Source: Fundidesulfovibrio soli
GTDB lineage: Bacteria > Desulfobacterota > Desulfovibrionia > Desulfovibrionales > Desulfovibrionaceae
Reading direction: 5' to 3'
NCBI RefSeq assembly: GCF_022808695.1
Contig: NZ_JAKZKW010000001.1
Location: forward strand, 248,001 to 312,000
DNA: 64,000 bases
Positions 48,851-59,604 of the stretch are shown here, piece after piece; position 1 is the stretch's first letter, and each line of letters opens with the position of its first letter. Position numbers and translations under genes: made by a program. A model generated the notes under the pieces. The model made no database searches and was not told the DNA's origin. It saw only the letters and a list, made by a program, of their open reading frames with translations.

Positions 48851-50449
48851 ATGGTCAAGGTCCAGATATACGACACCACGCTGCGCGACGGAGCCCAGGC
48901 CGTAGACATCAACCTCACCGCCGAAGACAAGATGCGCATCGCGCTCAAGCTCGACGAGCTTGGTGTGGACTACATCGAAGGCGGGTGGCCCGGCTCCAAC
49001 CCCACGGACAAACGCTTCTTCGAGGACGTGCAGGGCCACCGCCTCAAGCACGCCCGCATCGCGGCGTTCGGCTCCACGCACAACCCGAAGAACACCGCCG
49101 AGACCGACCCCAACCTCAAGGGGCTGGTGGCCAGCCGCGCACCGGTGCTGACCATCTTCGGCAAAACGTGGGACCAGCACGTCACCGAGGCCCTGCGCGT
49201 GGACCTGCCGCGCAACCTGGAGCTCATCGAGAACTCCCTGGCCTGGCTCAAGCCTCAGTGCGAGGAGCTGTTCTTCGACGCCGAGCACTTCTTCGACGGC
49301 TTCCGCATCAACCGCGAATACGCCCTGGAGTGCCTCAAGCGCGCCCACCAGGGCGGGGCCGAGGTGCTCGTGCTCTGCGACACCAACGGCGGCACCCTGC
49401 CCTGCGACATCCGCAAGATCTGCGACGCGGTGATGAAGGCCCTGCCCCTGGCCAAGATCGGCATCCACGCCCACAACGACACGGACATGGCCGTGGCCAA
49501 CTCGCTCATGGCCGTGCAGGCGGGCGTGGTGCAGGTGCAGGGCACCATGAACGGTTTCGGCGAGCGCTGCGGCAACGCCAACCTGTGCTCCATCATCCCC
49601 ACCATGGAGCTCAAGCTGAAAAAGCCCGTGCTGCCCAAGGGCAACCTGGCCCTGCTCACGGCCGTGTCGCGTTTCGTGGACGAGGTGGCCAACAGGGTGC
49701 CCTTCTCCCGCCAGCCCTACGTGGGCGAGGCCGCCTTCGCGCACAAGGGCGGCATCCACGTTTCGGCCGTGGCCAAAAACTCCATGCTCTACGAGCACAT
49801 CCAGCCGGAGAAGGTGGGCAACGTCCAGCGCGTGGTCCTTTCGGACATGTCCGGCCAGTCCAACATCCTGTTCAAGGCCAAGGAATACGGCATCATGCTG
49901 GAAAAGGGCTCGCCCGAGGTCCTGGACATCCTCCAGCAGGTCAAGGACAAGGAAGCCCACGGCTACGAGTATTCCGCCGCGGAGGCATCCTTCGAACTGC
50001 TCATGCGCCGGGCCCTGGGCCTCTCGCGCCGCTACTTCACGCTCATCAAATACCGCATGTTGGACTGGAAGCAGGCCGACTGCGAAAACCCCCTGGCCGA
50101 GGCCACGGTGATGGTCCAGGTGGGGGGCAACGTGGAGCACACGGCCGCCTCGGGCCTGGGCCCCGTGAACGCCTTGGACACCGCCCTGCGCAAGGCCCTC
50201 TCCCGCTTCTATCCGCGCATCGCGGAGATCAGGCTCCTGGACTTCAAGGTCAGGGTGCTCAACTCCAAATCGAAGACCGACACGGGCACCGCCTCCAACG
50301 TGCGCGTCCTGATATCATCAGGCGACCATCACGACACCTGGACCACCGTGGGCGTTTCCCACAACATCATCCAGGCCAGCTGGCAGGCTCTGGAGGATTC
50401 GGTGAACTACAAGCTCCTTCTTGAAGACCGGAAAAAACTGATCAGATGA
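48851..50449 (+). CDS. cimA: Citramalate synthase
   Basis: 532 residues. Condenses pyruvate and acetyl-CoA to citramalate, the pyruvate route to isoleucine. The start MVKVQIYDTTLRDGAQAVD and motifs YIEGGWPGSNPTD, DTNGGTLP, GIHAHNDTDMAVANSL and GAFGERCGN-like GFGERCGNANLCS are typical; GGIHVSA is the HxH-type metal segment. The C-terminal LeuA dimerisation domain (LDFKVRVLNS, TGTASNVRVLISSGD) should bind isoleucine for feedback. The YxxGGWPGSNPxD form distinguishes CimA from LeuA. A terminator follows. Confidence 0.93.
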   Translation: MVKVQIYDTTLRDGAQAVDINLTAEDKMRIALKLDELGVDYIEGGWPGSNPTDKRFFEDVQGHRLKHARIAAFGSTHNPKNTAETDPNLKGLVASRAPVLTIFGKTWDQHVTEALRVDLPRNLELIENSLAWLKPQCEELFFDAEHFFDGFRINREYALECLKRAHQGGAEVLVLCDTNGGTLPCDIRKICDAVMKALPLAKIGIHAHNDTDMAVANSLMAVQAGVVQVQGTMNGFGERCGNANLCSIIPTMELKLKKPVLPKGNLALLTAVSRFVDEVANRVPFSRQPYVGEAAFAHKGGIHVSAVAKNSMLYEHIQPEKVGNVQRVVLSDMSGQSNILFKAKEYGIMLEKGSPEVLDILQQVKDKEAHGYEYSAAEASFELLMRRALGLSRRYFTLIKYRMLDWKQADCENPLAEATVMVQVGGNVEHTAASGLGPVNALDTALRKALSRFYPRIAEIRLLDFKVRVLNSKSKTDTGTASNVRVLISSGDHHDTWTTVGVSHNIIQASWQALEDSVNYKLLLEDRKKLIR

Positions 50450-50455
50450 TGTCCC

Positions 50456-50482
50456 GGGGCGGCGCAAGCCGCCCCTTCCAGT
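50456..50482 (+). terminator. Terminator after cimA
   Basis: GGGGCGGC (50456-50463), loop GCAA, GCCGCCCC (50468-50475), then TTCCAGTTTTC. Confidence 0.75.
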
Positions 50483-50831
50483 TTTCATCTTTCCTCCCCT
50501 GAGATCATGATGTTGGCTGCCGTGCCCGGCAGCCCCATGCGGGCGTCATGCACGTCCCTAGATGAATTCCGGAAAAATGTTGAGTAAGTTGTCTCATTCG
50601 GGCAAGCATGAGAGAAGCGAACCCGGGTCACTGGAAGGTCAGGCCCTCACCAACGGGGCAACGGAACGGTCCATGGCGAAACGCACGACACATTCCTCCG
50701 GACGAACGGAGAAAGAACCAAATGGCGCGAACGTCGCCCAAGGTGTATCATTGGAAGACGCAACGGATGAAATCCCTTCCACCCCCGGTACCGGAATCAA
50801 GAACCCGCATCCAGGCAGGGGAGCACGCTCC
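50483..50831. other. Leader region before the hybrid kinase
   Basis: About 350 bases. The kinase frame stays open back to an ATG at 50562, adding 90 low-complexity residues that lack a ribosome site; I regard it as probably untranslated, but the extended start cannot be excluded. No other gene seen. Confidence 0.4.
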
Positions 50832-52445
50832 ATGGCCCGAACGGAGCGCTGCCCGTCCTGCAACAGCGTCTGCCCCAGCACGGGGGACCGCTGCTGCGAA
50901 GCCCTCTTCTCCGGCCAGCTCCTCTATCTTGAGGATTTCCCCACCCCGGTCTGGCGCACCGACGCCAACGGCCGCCTGGACTACTGCAACCACACCTGGA
51001 ATGATTTCACCGGACGCACCCTGAGCGATGAGCTCGAGTCCGGCCCACTGGCCAACATCCACCCCGACGACCGGGACCTCTACCAGGAGAACTTCAATCG
51101 TTCCCTGACCGATAGAGAACCGCTGGAGGTTCAGTACCGCCTGAGCTGCCGGGGGCAGTGGCGCTGGGTGGCGGACAGGGGGCGGCCCTACCATGACGCC
51201 CAGGGCCGTTTCGCGGGACTCATCGGCAGCTGCTTCGACATCACCGACAGCATCCGCCAGGAGGTCGAACTGCGCCGGGCCAATGCTGCCTCACAGGAGG
51301 CCATCAAGGCCAAGGCCGAATTCCTGGCCAACATCAGCCACGAGATACGCACCCCCCTCAACGGAATCATGGGCATGCTCTCCGCCTTGGAGGACACTCC
51401 CATGACCGAGGAACAGTCCGAGCTGCTCTCCATCGCGGGCTATTCCGCCAGGCAGCTGCTCGGGGTGCTCAACGACGTGCTGGACGCCGCACGCATCGAG
51501 GCCGGCAACCTGCACCTTCACGAGGCTCCGCTGCATCTTGGGGAGCTGTTGCGCAAGGGAATGGGCGTCTACGAGGTGGAGGCCGCGAACCTCGAGTTGC
51601 AATTGGAGACCTCGATAGGCAAGGAACTGGAGCGCGAGCTGGTCCTGCTGGACGAGGTGCGCGTCAGGCAACTTCTCTTCAACCTGACGGGCAACGCGAT
51701 CAAGTTCACCAGGCCGGGCGGAACCGTCTCGACCACCGCCTGGCTGGCGGGCAGTCAGGGCAGGCGGCGGCTCGTGCTGATTGTTTCGGATACGGGCATA
51801 GGCATCCCGTTGGACAAGCTCCCCCATATCTTCGAGCCTTTCGTGCAGGCGGATGGCGGCCTCACCCGCCAGTACGGCGGCGTGGGCCTGGGGCTTTCCA
51901 TCGTGCGCAAGCTGGTGGCGGCCATGGGCGGCAGCCTCTGCGTCTCCAGTTCGCCTGGGGAAGGCGCGGATTTCGTGATCAGCCTTCCGGTGCAAACGAA
52001 GCCCCTGCGGCGGCCCGCTTCAGGGAAGCAGCGGCATCCTTCTCCCGACCTGCCTCCTCCCATGAAGGCCCTGCTGGCCGAAGACGACACCATAGGCAGG
52101 CTCACGGGCACGCGCATGCTGGAGAAACTGGGCATGGAGGTGGCCTGCGCCCAGAACGGGCACCAGGCCGTGGAGATGTTCCGCTCCAGCCAATACGACA
52201 TCGTGTTCATGGACGTGCAGATGCCCGTCATGGACGGGCTGGCGGCCACCCGCGCCATCCGCGAGGCGGAGACGGCTGCGTCCTCCAAGAGCCGGACGCC
52301 CATCGTGGCCATGACGGCCCACGCCATGGACGGCGACAGGGACATCTGCCTGCAGGCGGGCATGGACGGCTACGTGGCCAAGCCCCTGGACAAGGACAAG
52401 CTGGTGGAAGCGGTCAAGCTGGCCCTCGCCAGCTGCGGGAAATGA
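50832..52445 (+). CDS. Hybrid sensor histidine kinase with PAS and receiver domains
   Basis: 537 residues from the ATG at 50832, chosen because GGGGAG lies eight bases before it; an in-frame ATG at 50562 would add 90 residues. The start is cysteine-rich ([17 protein letters not shown]). A PAS domain (about 35-160; [21 protein letters not shown], then a PAC-like segment) is followed by HisKA ([16 protein letters not shown]), HATPase ([28 protein letters not shown]) and a receiver with phospho-acceptor Asp in [14 protein letters not shown]. No membrane helix is present. It is a soluble sensor; the cysteines could bind metal or sense redox, which is inference. Monocistronic. Confidence 0.9.
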   Translation: MARTERCPSCNSVCPSTGDRCCEALFSGQLLYLEDFPTPVWRTDANGRLDYCNHTWNDFTGRTLSDELESGPLANIHPDDRDLYQENFNRSLTDREPLEVQYRLSCRGQWRWVADRGRPYHDAQGRFAGLIGSCFDITDSIRQEVELRRANAASQEAIKAKAEFLANISHEIRTPLNGIMGMLSALEDTPMTEEQSELLSIAGYSARQLLGVLNDVLDAARIEAGNLHLHEAPLHLGELLRKGMGVYEVEAANLELQLETSIGKELERELVLLDEVRVRQLLFNLTGNAIKFTRPGGTVSTTAWLAGSQGRRRLVLIVSDTGIGIPLDKLPHIFEPFVQADGGLTRQYGGVGLGLSIVRKLVAAMGGSLCVSSSPGEGADFVISLPVQTKPLRRPASGKQRHPSPDLPPPMKALLAEDDTIGRLTGTRMLEKLGMEVACAQNGHQAVEMFRSSQYDIVFMDVQMPVMDGLAATRAIREAETAASSKSRTPIVAMTAHAMDGDRDICLQAGMDGYVAKPLDKDKLVEAVKLALASCGK

Positions 52446-52448
52446 AGC

Positions 52449-53195
52449 TCAGCCCCCTGCGGACACGAACCGGGCGCAGAGCCTGTTCACCACCGGCCCC
52501 GCCTCCCGGTGGGTGGTCAGCATGTGGTGGCTGGTCACTCGCTCCTCAATCTCCAGAAGAACCGCGCGCCTGAGCGGCGAGCGCACCCCCCTCACGATCT
52601 CCCACAGATTCCCCGCGGGCACCTGCTTGTCGCCCGGGGCGTGCATGGCCAGAAGCGGCGCGGTGATCTGCCCCAGGTTGCAGCGCAGCTCCCTGAGCCC
52701 GTGGATCAGGCTGTACAGAGGCTCCAGGGCCACCACGCCCTCGTAGCCACGCCAGGGGGCGATGGCGCGTGACTCGGGCCGCCCCGGCGTTGTGGGCCAG
52801 ATGGGGCGCAGTCGACGCAGCAGCCCGGTGAAGGGGATGCGCCAGTCCGAGCTGGAAGGGGGCAGGAACCGGTACAGATAGACTGGGGAGGCGACGGTGA
52901 CCACCCCGGCCAGGCGGTGCCTGCGCGCAAGGTCCAGGCAGAGGCTGCCGCCCATGGAGAGACCAAGCGCGAAGACCCGCTCGTGGTCCGCCGCCAGGCG
53001 CAGATATTCGTCCTCGACGCACCCCTGCCAATCCGCCCAGCGGGTGGCTGCCCACCGCTCCACGCTGGCGGCGTGGCCGGGGAGCGCAGGCGTGCTCACG
53101 CGCGCCCCGGCCGCCTCAAGTGTGTCGGCCAGGGGCCGCATCTCGAAGGGTGTGCCTGCGAAGCCGTGGATCAGCAGGCAGGCGGTGTCGTTCAT
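52449..53195 (-). CDS. Alpha/beta hydrolase, carboxylesterase-like
   Basis: 248 residues. The nucleophile elbow is GLSMGGSL with Ser; the oxyanion region is LIHGFAGTPFEMRPLADTL, and the acid and base are likely in HAPGDKQVP and TSHHMLTTHRE. The form resembles Geobacillus Est30-type carboxylesterases and monoacylglycerol lipases. It overlaps mtnP by four bases as the third gene of an apt-mtnP operon. A link to methylthioadenosine salvage is not evident from its family. Confidence 0.86.
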   Translation of the reverse strand: MNDTACLLIHGFAGTPFEMRPLADTLEAAGARVSTPALPGHAASVERWAATRWADWQGCVEDEYLRLAADHERVFALGLSMGGSLCLDLARRHRLAGVVTVASPVYLYRFLPPSSSDWRIPFTGLLRRLRPIWPTTPGRPESRAIAPWRGYEGVVALEPLYSLIHGLRELRCNLGQITAPLLAMHAPGDKQVPAGNLWEIVRGVRSPLRRAVLLEIEERVTSHHMLTTHREAGPVVNRLCARFVSAGG

Positions 53196-53941
53196 GAATC
53201 CAGGCCGGAGATGACCTCGATGAGCACGTCCGTGACCTTCTTCGCGTTCTGCTGGAAGATGTGCAGGATGTCCTCCCAGGTGACGGGGGCTTCATCCGTT
53301 TTCCAGCAGTCGTAATCGGTGGACATGGCCACCGCCGCATAGGGTACGCCCGCCTCGGCCGCCAGGATGGCCTCTGTCGCCACGCTCATGTTGATCACGT
53401 CCGCGCCCCAGGAGCGGAACATGTGCGATTCCGCCCTGGTGGAGAAGCGCGGCCCCTCGATGGTGACCACCGTCCCCCGGGGATGGTGCGCGTAGCCGAA
53501 GCGGGCGCAGGCCGCCACAAGGCGCTGGCGCAGCCCCTCGTCGAAGGGGTCGGCCATGGGCGTATGCACGGGGCAGTGGGGCTCGAAGCGCTCGTGGAAG
53601 GTGATGGCGCGCTGGCGGGTGAAGTCGATGAACTGGTCCAGGATCACCAGGTCGCCGCGTTTGATCTCCTCCTTGAGGGACCCCACGGCCGTGGTGGAGA
53701 GGATGTGCGTGCACCCGGCGTTCTTCAGCGCCCAGACGTTGGCCCGGTAGTTCACCCAGGTGGGCGGGCAGGTGTGAGAGCGGCCGTGCCGCGCCAGCAG
53801 GACCACATCCCTGCCATTTATGGTGCCGTGACGCAGGGTGGAGTTGGGCTTGCCGTAGGGGGTGTCAAACTCCTCGTCACGAGGCGATTCAAGGATGTCC
53901 GGGTTGTCCAGGCCGCTGCCGCCGATGATGGCAATTTTCAT
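53192..53941 (-). CDS. mtnP: 5'-methylthioadenosine phosphorylase
   Basis: 249 residues. Splits 5'-methylthioadenosine (MTA) with phosphate to adenine and methylthioribose 1-phosphate. The PNP/MTAP family is shown by AIIGGSGLDNPDIL, LARHGRSHTCPPTWVNYRAN, STTAVGSLKEEIKRGDLVILDQFIDFT, and the substrate site INMSVATEAILA with STDYDCWKTDE. The Asp-Tyr-Asp-Cys-Trp stretch favours MTA over inosine. Two bases separate it from apt, whose enzyme uses the adenine it releases. Confidence 0.92.
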   Translation of the reverse strand: MKIAIIGGSGLDNPDILESPRDEEFDTPYGKPNSTLRHGTINGRDVVLLARHGRSHTCPPTWVNYRANVWALKNAGCTHILSTTAVGSLKEEIKRGDLVILDQFIDFTRQRAITFHERFEPHCPVHTPMADPFDEGLRQRLVAACARFGYAHHPRGTVVTIEGPRFSTRAESHMFRSWGADVINMSVATEAILAAEAGVPYAAVAMSTDYDCWKTDEAPVTWEDILHIFQQNAKKVTDVLIEVISGLDS

Positions 53942-53943
53942 GG

Positions 53944-54459
<516 letters not shown>

Positions 54460-54494
54460 GAGAACTCTCCTGAAGTGGTGTCAAATCCTTCAGC

Positions 54495-54523
54495 CAACTA
54501 CGCGTAAACCCCCAGCGCGTCAA
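54495..54523 (-). promoter_or_regulatory. Possible apt operon promoter
   Basis: Minus-strand TTGACG (54518-54523) and TAGTTG (54495-54500) spaced by 17 bases, about 35 bases before apt. The -10 is weak. Confidence 0.35.
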
Positions 54524-54632
54524 GCCGGAGCGTGGGGCCATCATCCTGAAAACATTAGCTGAATGCAGCGCTTACGTTCACCCCCGGATAGCCGGGGCTT
54601 GACTTCCGCGCCCATGCTGGCATCACCCGCCG

Positions 54633-55955
54633 ATGAAAGCCGCCCCCCTCCCCCCCTGCGACACGCTCATCCGCGCCGGAACCCTCGTCACCCAGGACGG
54701 GCAACGGCAGGTGCTCACGGACGCCGCACTCGCCGTGCGGGACGGCCTCGTTGCCGCCGTGGGCCCCTGGTCCGAGCTGTCCGCCACGCCCGCCAAACGC
54801 ACGCTGGACCTCTCGGCGGACATCGTGCTGCCGGGGCTGGTCAACGCCCACACCCACGCCCCCATGACGGTTTTCCGGGGCATGGAGGACGACCTGCCCC
54901 TCATGGAGTGGCTCACCAGGCACATCTGGCCCGCGGAAGCCCGCCTCAGCGAAGAGATCGTGGCCATCGGCACCGCCCTGGCCTGCGCCGAGATGCTGGC
55001 ATCCGGCACCACGGCCTTCTGCGACATGTACCTTTTCGAGAAAACCGTGGCCGCCACCGCCTCGGATATCGGCATCCGGGCCGTGCTGGGCGAGGGCGTT
55101 TTCGACACTCCCACGCCCTCCACCCCCAGCCAGGAGCGCGCCTTCGAAAAGGTGGACGAGCTGATTGCCTTCTGCGCCTCCCGGCCGCTGCTGCGCCCCT
55201 GCCTGGTGGCCCACTCGGTGTACGCCACCAACCACCCCGCCCTGCTGCGCCTGGACGGCATCGCCAGGGACAACGGCTTGATCCTGACCCTGCACGCGGC
55301 AGAGACAGCCTCCGAGACGGCCTTGTGCCTGGAGCGGTTCGGCAAGCGGCCCGTGGACGTACTGGAGGAGTTGGGGCTGATGCGCCCTGGCCTGCTGGTG
55401 GCCCACGCCGTGGACGTGACGCAAGAGGAGATAGAACTCATGGCCGCCAAGGGCGTGGCCGTGGCCCACAACCCGCGCAGCAACATGAAGCTGGCCTCGG
55501 GCATGGCCCCGGTGCTGGCCTTGCGCTCCGCCGGGGTGACCGTGGGCCTGGGCACCGACGGCGCGGCCAGCAACAACGCGCTGAACATGTTCGCGGAGAT
55601 GGGCGCGGCGGCGCTCCTGGGCAAGGTGCGCGAGATGGACCCCACCGCCCTGCCCGCCCATGCCGTGCTGGACATGGCCACAGTGGATTCGGCCCGGGCC
55701 GTGGGCTGGCCGGAGCTTGGCTCGTTGGCCCCGGGCTCCCCGGCGGACCTGACCGCCCTGCGCGGCGGACTGCCGCACCTGCAGCCGCTCAACAACCCAG
55801 TGTCGCACCTGGCCTACGCGGCCAACGGGGGCGACGTCCGGCTGACCATGGTGGCGGGCGACGTGCTCTACGATGACGGGCGGTTCACAAGCTTCGATTA
55901 CCCCGCCCTGCTGCGCGAGATGAATTCGGTGCGAAAATGGCTCGCAGGCGCTTGA
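54633..55955 (+). CDS. mtaD: MTA/SAH deaminase-like amidohydrolase
   Basis: 440 residues. Amidohydrolase of the 5'-methylthioadenosine/S-adenosylhomocysteine deaminase family (TrzN/AtzB subgroup). Metal ligands: VNAHTHAPM, the helix Glu/His in LHAAETASE, and the distal Asp in GLGTDGAASNN. VAHNPRSNMKLASG is the family loop. It would convert MTA or SAH to the inosine form. It is divergent from apt-mtnP, 173 bases away, so both branches of MTA use sit together. A short stretch before the ATG lacks a strong ribosome site. Confidence 0.88.
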   Translation: MKAAPLPPCDTLIRAGTLVTQDGQRQVLTDAALAVRDGLVAAVGPWSELSATPAKRTLDLSADIVLPGLVNAHTHAPMTVFRGMEDDLPLMEWLTRHIWPAEARLSEEIVAIGTALACAEMLASGTTAFCDMYLFEKTVAATASDIGIRAVLGEGVFDTPTPSTPSQERAFEKVDELIAFCASRPLLRPCLVAHSVYATNHPALLRLDGIARDNGLILTLHAAETASETALCLERFGKRPVDVLEELGLMRPGLLVAHAVDVTQEEIELMAAKGVAVAHNPRSNMKLASGMAPVLALRSAGVTVGLGTDGAASNNALNMFAEMGAAALLGKVREMDPTALPAHAVLDMATVDSARAVGWPELGSLAPGSPADLTALRGGLPHLQPLNNPVSHLAYAANGGDVRLTMVAGDVLYDDGRFTSFDYPALLREMNSVRKWLAGA

Positions 55956-56010
55956 CATCGCCCGGTTAATGATGAAAAAGGTCTGGTTTCCGAACGGCAA
56001 GTATCATTCC

Positions 56011-56079
56011 GCCTGCGGGCGTGAACGCGTGCTCCCTGCCGGGATGAACGCATATCGCCTGCGGGCGTGAACGGAGGAT
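56011..56079 (+). repeat. Three tandem 23-bp repeats before the PxxKW gene
   Basis: Copies start at 56011, 56034 and 56057, exactly 23 bases apart. Copies 1 and 3 share GCCTGCGGGCGTGAACG identically; copy 2 reads CCCTGCCGGGATGAACG (13 of 17 match). The last copy contains the ribosome site GGAGG, so the repeats end just 8 bases before the start codon. Confidence 0.8.
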
Positions 56080-56086
56080 AAAGTCA

Positions 56087-56323
56087 ATGAGCTATGCGGT
56101 GAACGGCATCGAGTGCCATCCCATTGTCGAGAAGTGCGACGGTTGCGACCGCACCAAGGAAGTCGAGGGCGTCAAGTACTGCACCAGCTACCCCCTGCCG
56201 GAGCGCAAGTGGGCCAAGAACGTCTGCAACTTCGCCACCCACGTCAAGGCTGAGAAGGACACCGGCGGCAAGGTCAAGGTGAACCCGCTGAAGGCATCCA
56301 AGCGCGCCGCGCGCGGCCGTTAG
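56087..56323 (+). CDS. PxxKW family cysteine-rich small protein
   Basis: 78 residues. The protein has six cysteines or so in its first half (IECHPIVEKCDGCDRTKEV, KYCTSYPLPERKW, VCNFATHV) and the PERKW motif that names the family, common in sulfate reducers. A basic tail (KASKRAARGR) follows. The cysteines suggest a bound metal, but function is unknown. GGAGG lies seven bases upstream, inside the third 23-bp repeat. A strong terminator follows, so it is monocistronic. Confidence 0.9.
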   Translation: MSYAVNGIECHPIVEKCDGCDRTKEVEGVKYCTSYPLPERKWAKNVCNFATHVKAEKDTGGKVKVNPLKASKRAARGR

Positions 56324-56342
56324 GCTCCCATTCGCGTATTGC

Positions 56343-56375
56343 GGGCGGGGATGTGCGCATCCCCGCCCTTTTTCT
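56343..56375 (+). terminator. Intrinsic terminator of the PxxKW gene
   Basis: GGGCGGGGATG (56343-56353), loop TGCG, CATCCCCGCCC (56358-56368), then TTTTTCTTT. Confidence 0.88.
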
Positions 56376-56471
56376 TTGCGCCCGCCTTGCCATCGCCCCC
56401 TTCGCCGGGCTACACCGACGCATCATGAACCAGCAACGACGCGCCGAAGCCTCAGCCCCGGAGCCCACGAC

Positions 56472-57704
56472 ATGCTAGCCGGCATTCTTGAACATATCGC
56501 CAAACAGCGCGAAACCGTCATAGACCTGCAGCGCACCCTCGTCTCCATCCCGGCCATCGGCCCAGACAACGGCGGCCAGGGCGAACGCGTGAAGACCGAC
56601 GCCATGATCGCCTGGATGGAATCCATCGGCATCACGGGCATCCGCGAGTACCGCGCGCCCGACACCCGCGTGCCCTGCGGCCACAGGCCCAGCGTGGCGG
56701 CGATCATCCCCGGCGAGGACGAATCCCGCACCTTCTGGGTCATCTCCCACCTGGACGTGGTGCCTCCCGGCGATCTTGAGCTGTGGACCTCCGACCCCTT
56801 CGAACTCAAGATCGAAGACGAGACGCTCGTGGGCCGCGGCGTGGAGGACAACCACCAGGGCGTGGTCTCCTCCCTGCTGGTGGCCAAGGCCATCATGGAG
56901 CTTGGCGCCAAGCCCCCCGTGAATTTCGGCATCCTGCTGGTCGCCGACGAGGAGAACGGCTCCAAATACGGGCTGGACTACCTGCTCAAGAACCACAAGG
57001 ACATGTTCGGGCCCAAGGACCTCTTCCTCATCCCCGATTTCGGCGTGCCCTCCTCCGAGATGGTGGAGATCGCCGAGAAGAGCATGCTCTGGCTCAAGAT
57101 CACGGTCATCGGCAAGCAGTGCCACGCTTCCTCGCCCGAGGAAGGCGTGAACACCCTGGTGGCCTCCTCGGCCATGATCCTGCGGCTCACCCGCCTGCAC
57201 GACCGGTTCCCGGCCGTGAACCCGCTGTTCAAGCCCTCCAACTCCACGTTCCAGCCCACCAAGAAGGAGGCCAACGTGGAGAACGTCAACACCATCCCGG
57301 GGCGCGACGTCTTCTACGTGGACTGCCGCGTGCTGCCCCAGTACGAGCTCGACGACGTGCTGGAGGCCATCTACGAGATGGGCCGGGAGATCTGCTCCAC
57401 ATACGGCGTCGAGATGCGTTACGACGTGGTCCAGAAGGAGCAGGCCGCGCCAGCCACCCCCGTGGAGGCCGAGATCGTGGGCCGCATGGTGGACGCCGTG
57501 CGCGCCGTGTACGGCGGCAACCCCACCCCCAAGGGAGTCGGCGGCGGCACCGTGGGCGCCTACCTGCGCCGCGCCGGATTCGACGCCGTGGTCTGGGCCA
57601 CCTGGGTGCCCAACGCCCACCAGCCCAACGAGCGCTCCCAGATCAAGCACAACATCGGCGACGCCCAGGTGATGGCCAGGGCCCTGTTCGCCGGGGGTTC
57701 CTGA
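56472..57704 (+). CDS. M20 family metallopeptidase/deacylase
   Basis: 410 residues from the ATG at 56472. A zinc aminoacylase/dipeptidase fold: the first ligand pair is [13 protein letters not shown], then [11 protein letters not shown], the catalytic Glu in [13 protein letters not shown], and a dimerisation domain beginning [15 protein letters not shown]. The substrate is not determinable; family members act on dipeptides, succinyl-diaminopimelate or acylated amino acids, and no dapE-context gene lies nearby. It precedes mnmG by seven bases. Confidence 0.88.
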   Translation: MLAGILEHIAKQRETVIDLQRTLVSIPAIGPDNGGQGERVKTDAMIAWMESIGITGIREYRAPDTRVPCGHRPSVAAIIPGEDESRTFWVISHLDVVPPGDLELWTSDPFELKIEDETLVGRGVEDNHQGVVSSLLVAKAIMELGAKPPVNFGILLVADEENGSKYGLDYLLKNHKDMFGPKDLFLIPDFGVPSSEMVEIAEKSMLWLKITVIGKQCHASSPEEGVNTLVASSAMILRLTRLHDRFPAVNPLFKPSNSTFQPTKKEANVENVNTIPGRDVFYVDCRVLPQYELDDVLEAIYEMGREICSTYGVEMRYDVVQKEQAAPATPVEAEIVGRMVDAVRAVYGGNPTPKGVGGGTVGAYLRRAGFDAVVWATWVPNAHQPNERSQIKHNIGDAQVMARALFAGGS

Positions 57705-57711
57705 CCGCACC

Positions 57712-59592
57712 ATGCCCAAACCGCCTTTCCCCGACCGCTTCGACCTGATCGTTGTGGGCGCGGGCCACGCAGGGTGCGAAGCGGCCATGGCTTCGGCGCG
57801 CCTGGGCCTGGCCACGCTGCTGCTGACCATCAACGCCGACCGCATCGGGCACCTCTCCTGCAATCCGGCCATCGGGGGCCTGGCCAAGGGCCACATGGTC
57901 CGCGAGATCGACGCGCTCGGCGGCATGATGGGCCTCTGGGCGGACGCCGCCGGCATCCAGTTCCGCCAGCTCAACACACGCAAGGGCCCCGCCGTGCGGG
58001 CCACGCGCGCCCAGATCGACCGCGACGCCTACCTGCGCGTGGTCAAGCGCGACATCTTCTCCCAGGCGAACCTCTGGGTCCGCCAGGACACCGCCGTGGC
58101 GGTCCTCTCAGAGGGCGGGCGCGCTTCCGGCGTGGCCACCAGCCTAGGTGAGACGCATCCGGCCCGGGCCGTGCTCATCACGGCGGGCACCTTCCTGCGC
58201 GGGCTCATCCACGTAGGCCTGACCAACTTTCCCGGCGGGCGCCTGGGCGACCCCGCCGCTCAGGGCCTCTCCGAAAGCCTCACCGGGTACGGCATCGCCC
58301 TGGACAGGCTCAAGACGGGCACCACCCCGCGCCTGCTCAAGGACTCGGTCGATTTCGAGCAGATGACCATCCAGCCCGGCGACGACCCGCCCACGCCCTT
58401 CAGCTTCCGCTCGCCTGGCGTGGTCCTGCCGCAGCTGCCCTGCTGGCTGACCTACACCAACGAGCGCACCCACGAGGCCATCCGGGCCGGGTTCGACCGC
58501 TCTCCCATGTTCACCGGGGTCATCAAGGGCACCGGGGCGCGCTACTGCCCCTCCATCGAGGACAAGGTGGCCCGCTTCCCCGAGAAGGAGCGCCACCAGA
58601 TCTTCGTGGAGCCAGAAGGCATCGAGAGCCCGGAGATGTACCCCAACGGCATCCCCACCAGCCTGCCGCTATCGGTGCAGAAGGCCATGCTGGCCACCAT
58701 CCCGGGCCTGGAGAGGGCGCAGATCGTGCGGCCCGGCTACGCCATCGAATACGACTACGCCAACCCCACGCAACTTAAAGCGACACTTGAAACAAAAACC
58801 CTGCCCGGGCTCTACCTGGCCGGGCAGGTCAACGGCACCTCCGGCTACGAGGAGGCCGCGGCCCAGGGGCTCTGGGCCGCCCTGAACGCAGCCTGCGCCC
58901 TGCGGGGCATGCCCCCCTTCCTGCCCAGGCGCGACCAGGCCTACATGGCCGTGCTGGTGGACGACCTGGTGACCAAGGGCACCACCGAGCCCTACCGCAT
59001 GTTCACCTCCCGCGCGGAGCACCGCCTGCTGCTGCGCGAGGGCAACGCCGACGAGCGCATGACCCCTTTCGGCCGCGAACTCGGCCTCGTTGACGACGCG
59101 CACTGGCGCCTCTTCAGCGCCAAACGGGAGCAGCTGGGCGCGGTGCTTGAGGGGCTGGAGTCCGTGCGCGTGCGCCCCGATGCGGCCACACGCGACACTT
59201 TGGCCGCCATCGGGGCCAGCGTGCCCGGCAAGGCCGTGAGCCTGGCCGACCTGCTGCGCCAGCCGCAGCTCGAAATCAGGAGTCTGGCTCCGCTCTGGCC
59301 CGGCCTGGATGCCTACGGCGACGAAGTGCTCCAGGAGGCAGAAACCCGCGTGAAGTACGACGGCTACCTCAAGCGCCAGATGGAGCTCGTCGAATCCATG
59401 GAGCATCTGGAATCCCTGGAACTTCCGGTCGAATTGGAGTATGCGGTAGTTGCCGGGCTCTCCCGGGAGGTCATGGAGAAGCTGTCGGCGGTTCGGCCGG
59501 CAACCGTCGGGCAGGCGTCGCGCATATCTGGCGTCACGCCTGCGGCCCTGGCCTGCCTGGAAATACACCTCAAAAAAACCGGCCGGACCTAG
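57712..59592 (+). CDS. mnmG: tRNA uridine-34 modification enzyme MnmG (GidA)
   Basis: 626 residues. With MnmE it installs carboxymethylaminomethyl groups at wobble U34. FAD-binding start [44 protein letters not shown], the conserved [18 protein letters not shown]-like [17 protein letters not shown], and the C-terminal helical tRNA-binding domain ([17 protein letters not shown]) are present. Length is standard. It follows the M20 gene by seven bases. Confidence 0.97.
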   Translation: MPKPPFPDRFDLIVVGAGHAGCEAAMASARLGLATLLLTINADRIGHLSCNPAIGGLAKGHMVREIDALGGMMGLWADAAGIQFRQLNTRKGPAVRATRAQIDRDAYLRVVKRDIFSQANLWVRQDTAVAVLSEGGRASGVATSLGETHPARAVLITAGTFLRGLIHVGLTNFPGGRLGDPAAQGLSESLTGYGIALDRLKTGTTPRLLKDSVDFEQMTIQPGDDPPTPFSFRSPGVVLPQLPCWLTYTNERTHEAIRAGFDRSPMFTGVIKGTGARYCPSIEDKVARFPEKERHQIFVEPEGIESPEMYPNGIPTSLPLSVQKAMLATIPGLERAQIVRPGYAIEYDYANPTQLKATLETKTLPGLYLAGQVNGTSGYEEAAAQGLWAALNAACALRGMPPFLPRRDQAYMAVLVDDLVTKGTTEPYRMFTSRAEHRLLLREGNADERMTPFGRELGLVDDAHWRLFSAKREQLGAVLEGLESVRVRPDAATRDTLAAIGASVPGKAVSLADLLRQPQLEIRSLAPLWPGLDAYGDEVLQEAETRVKYDGYLKRQMELVESMEHLESLELPVELEYAVVAGLSREVMEKLSAVRPATVGQASRISGVTPAALACLEIHLKKTGRT

Positions 59593-59604
59593 CAGGAAAC
59601 CGCC

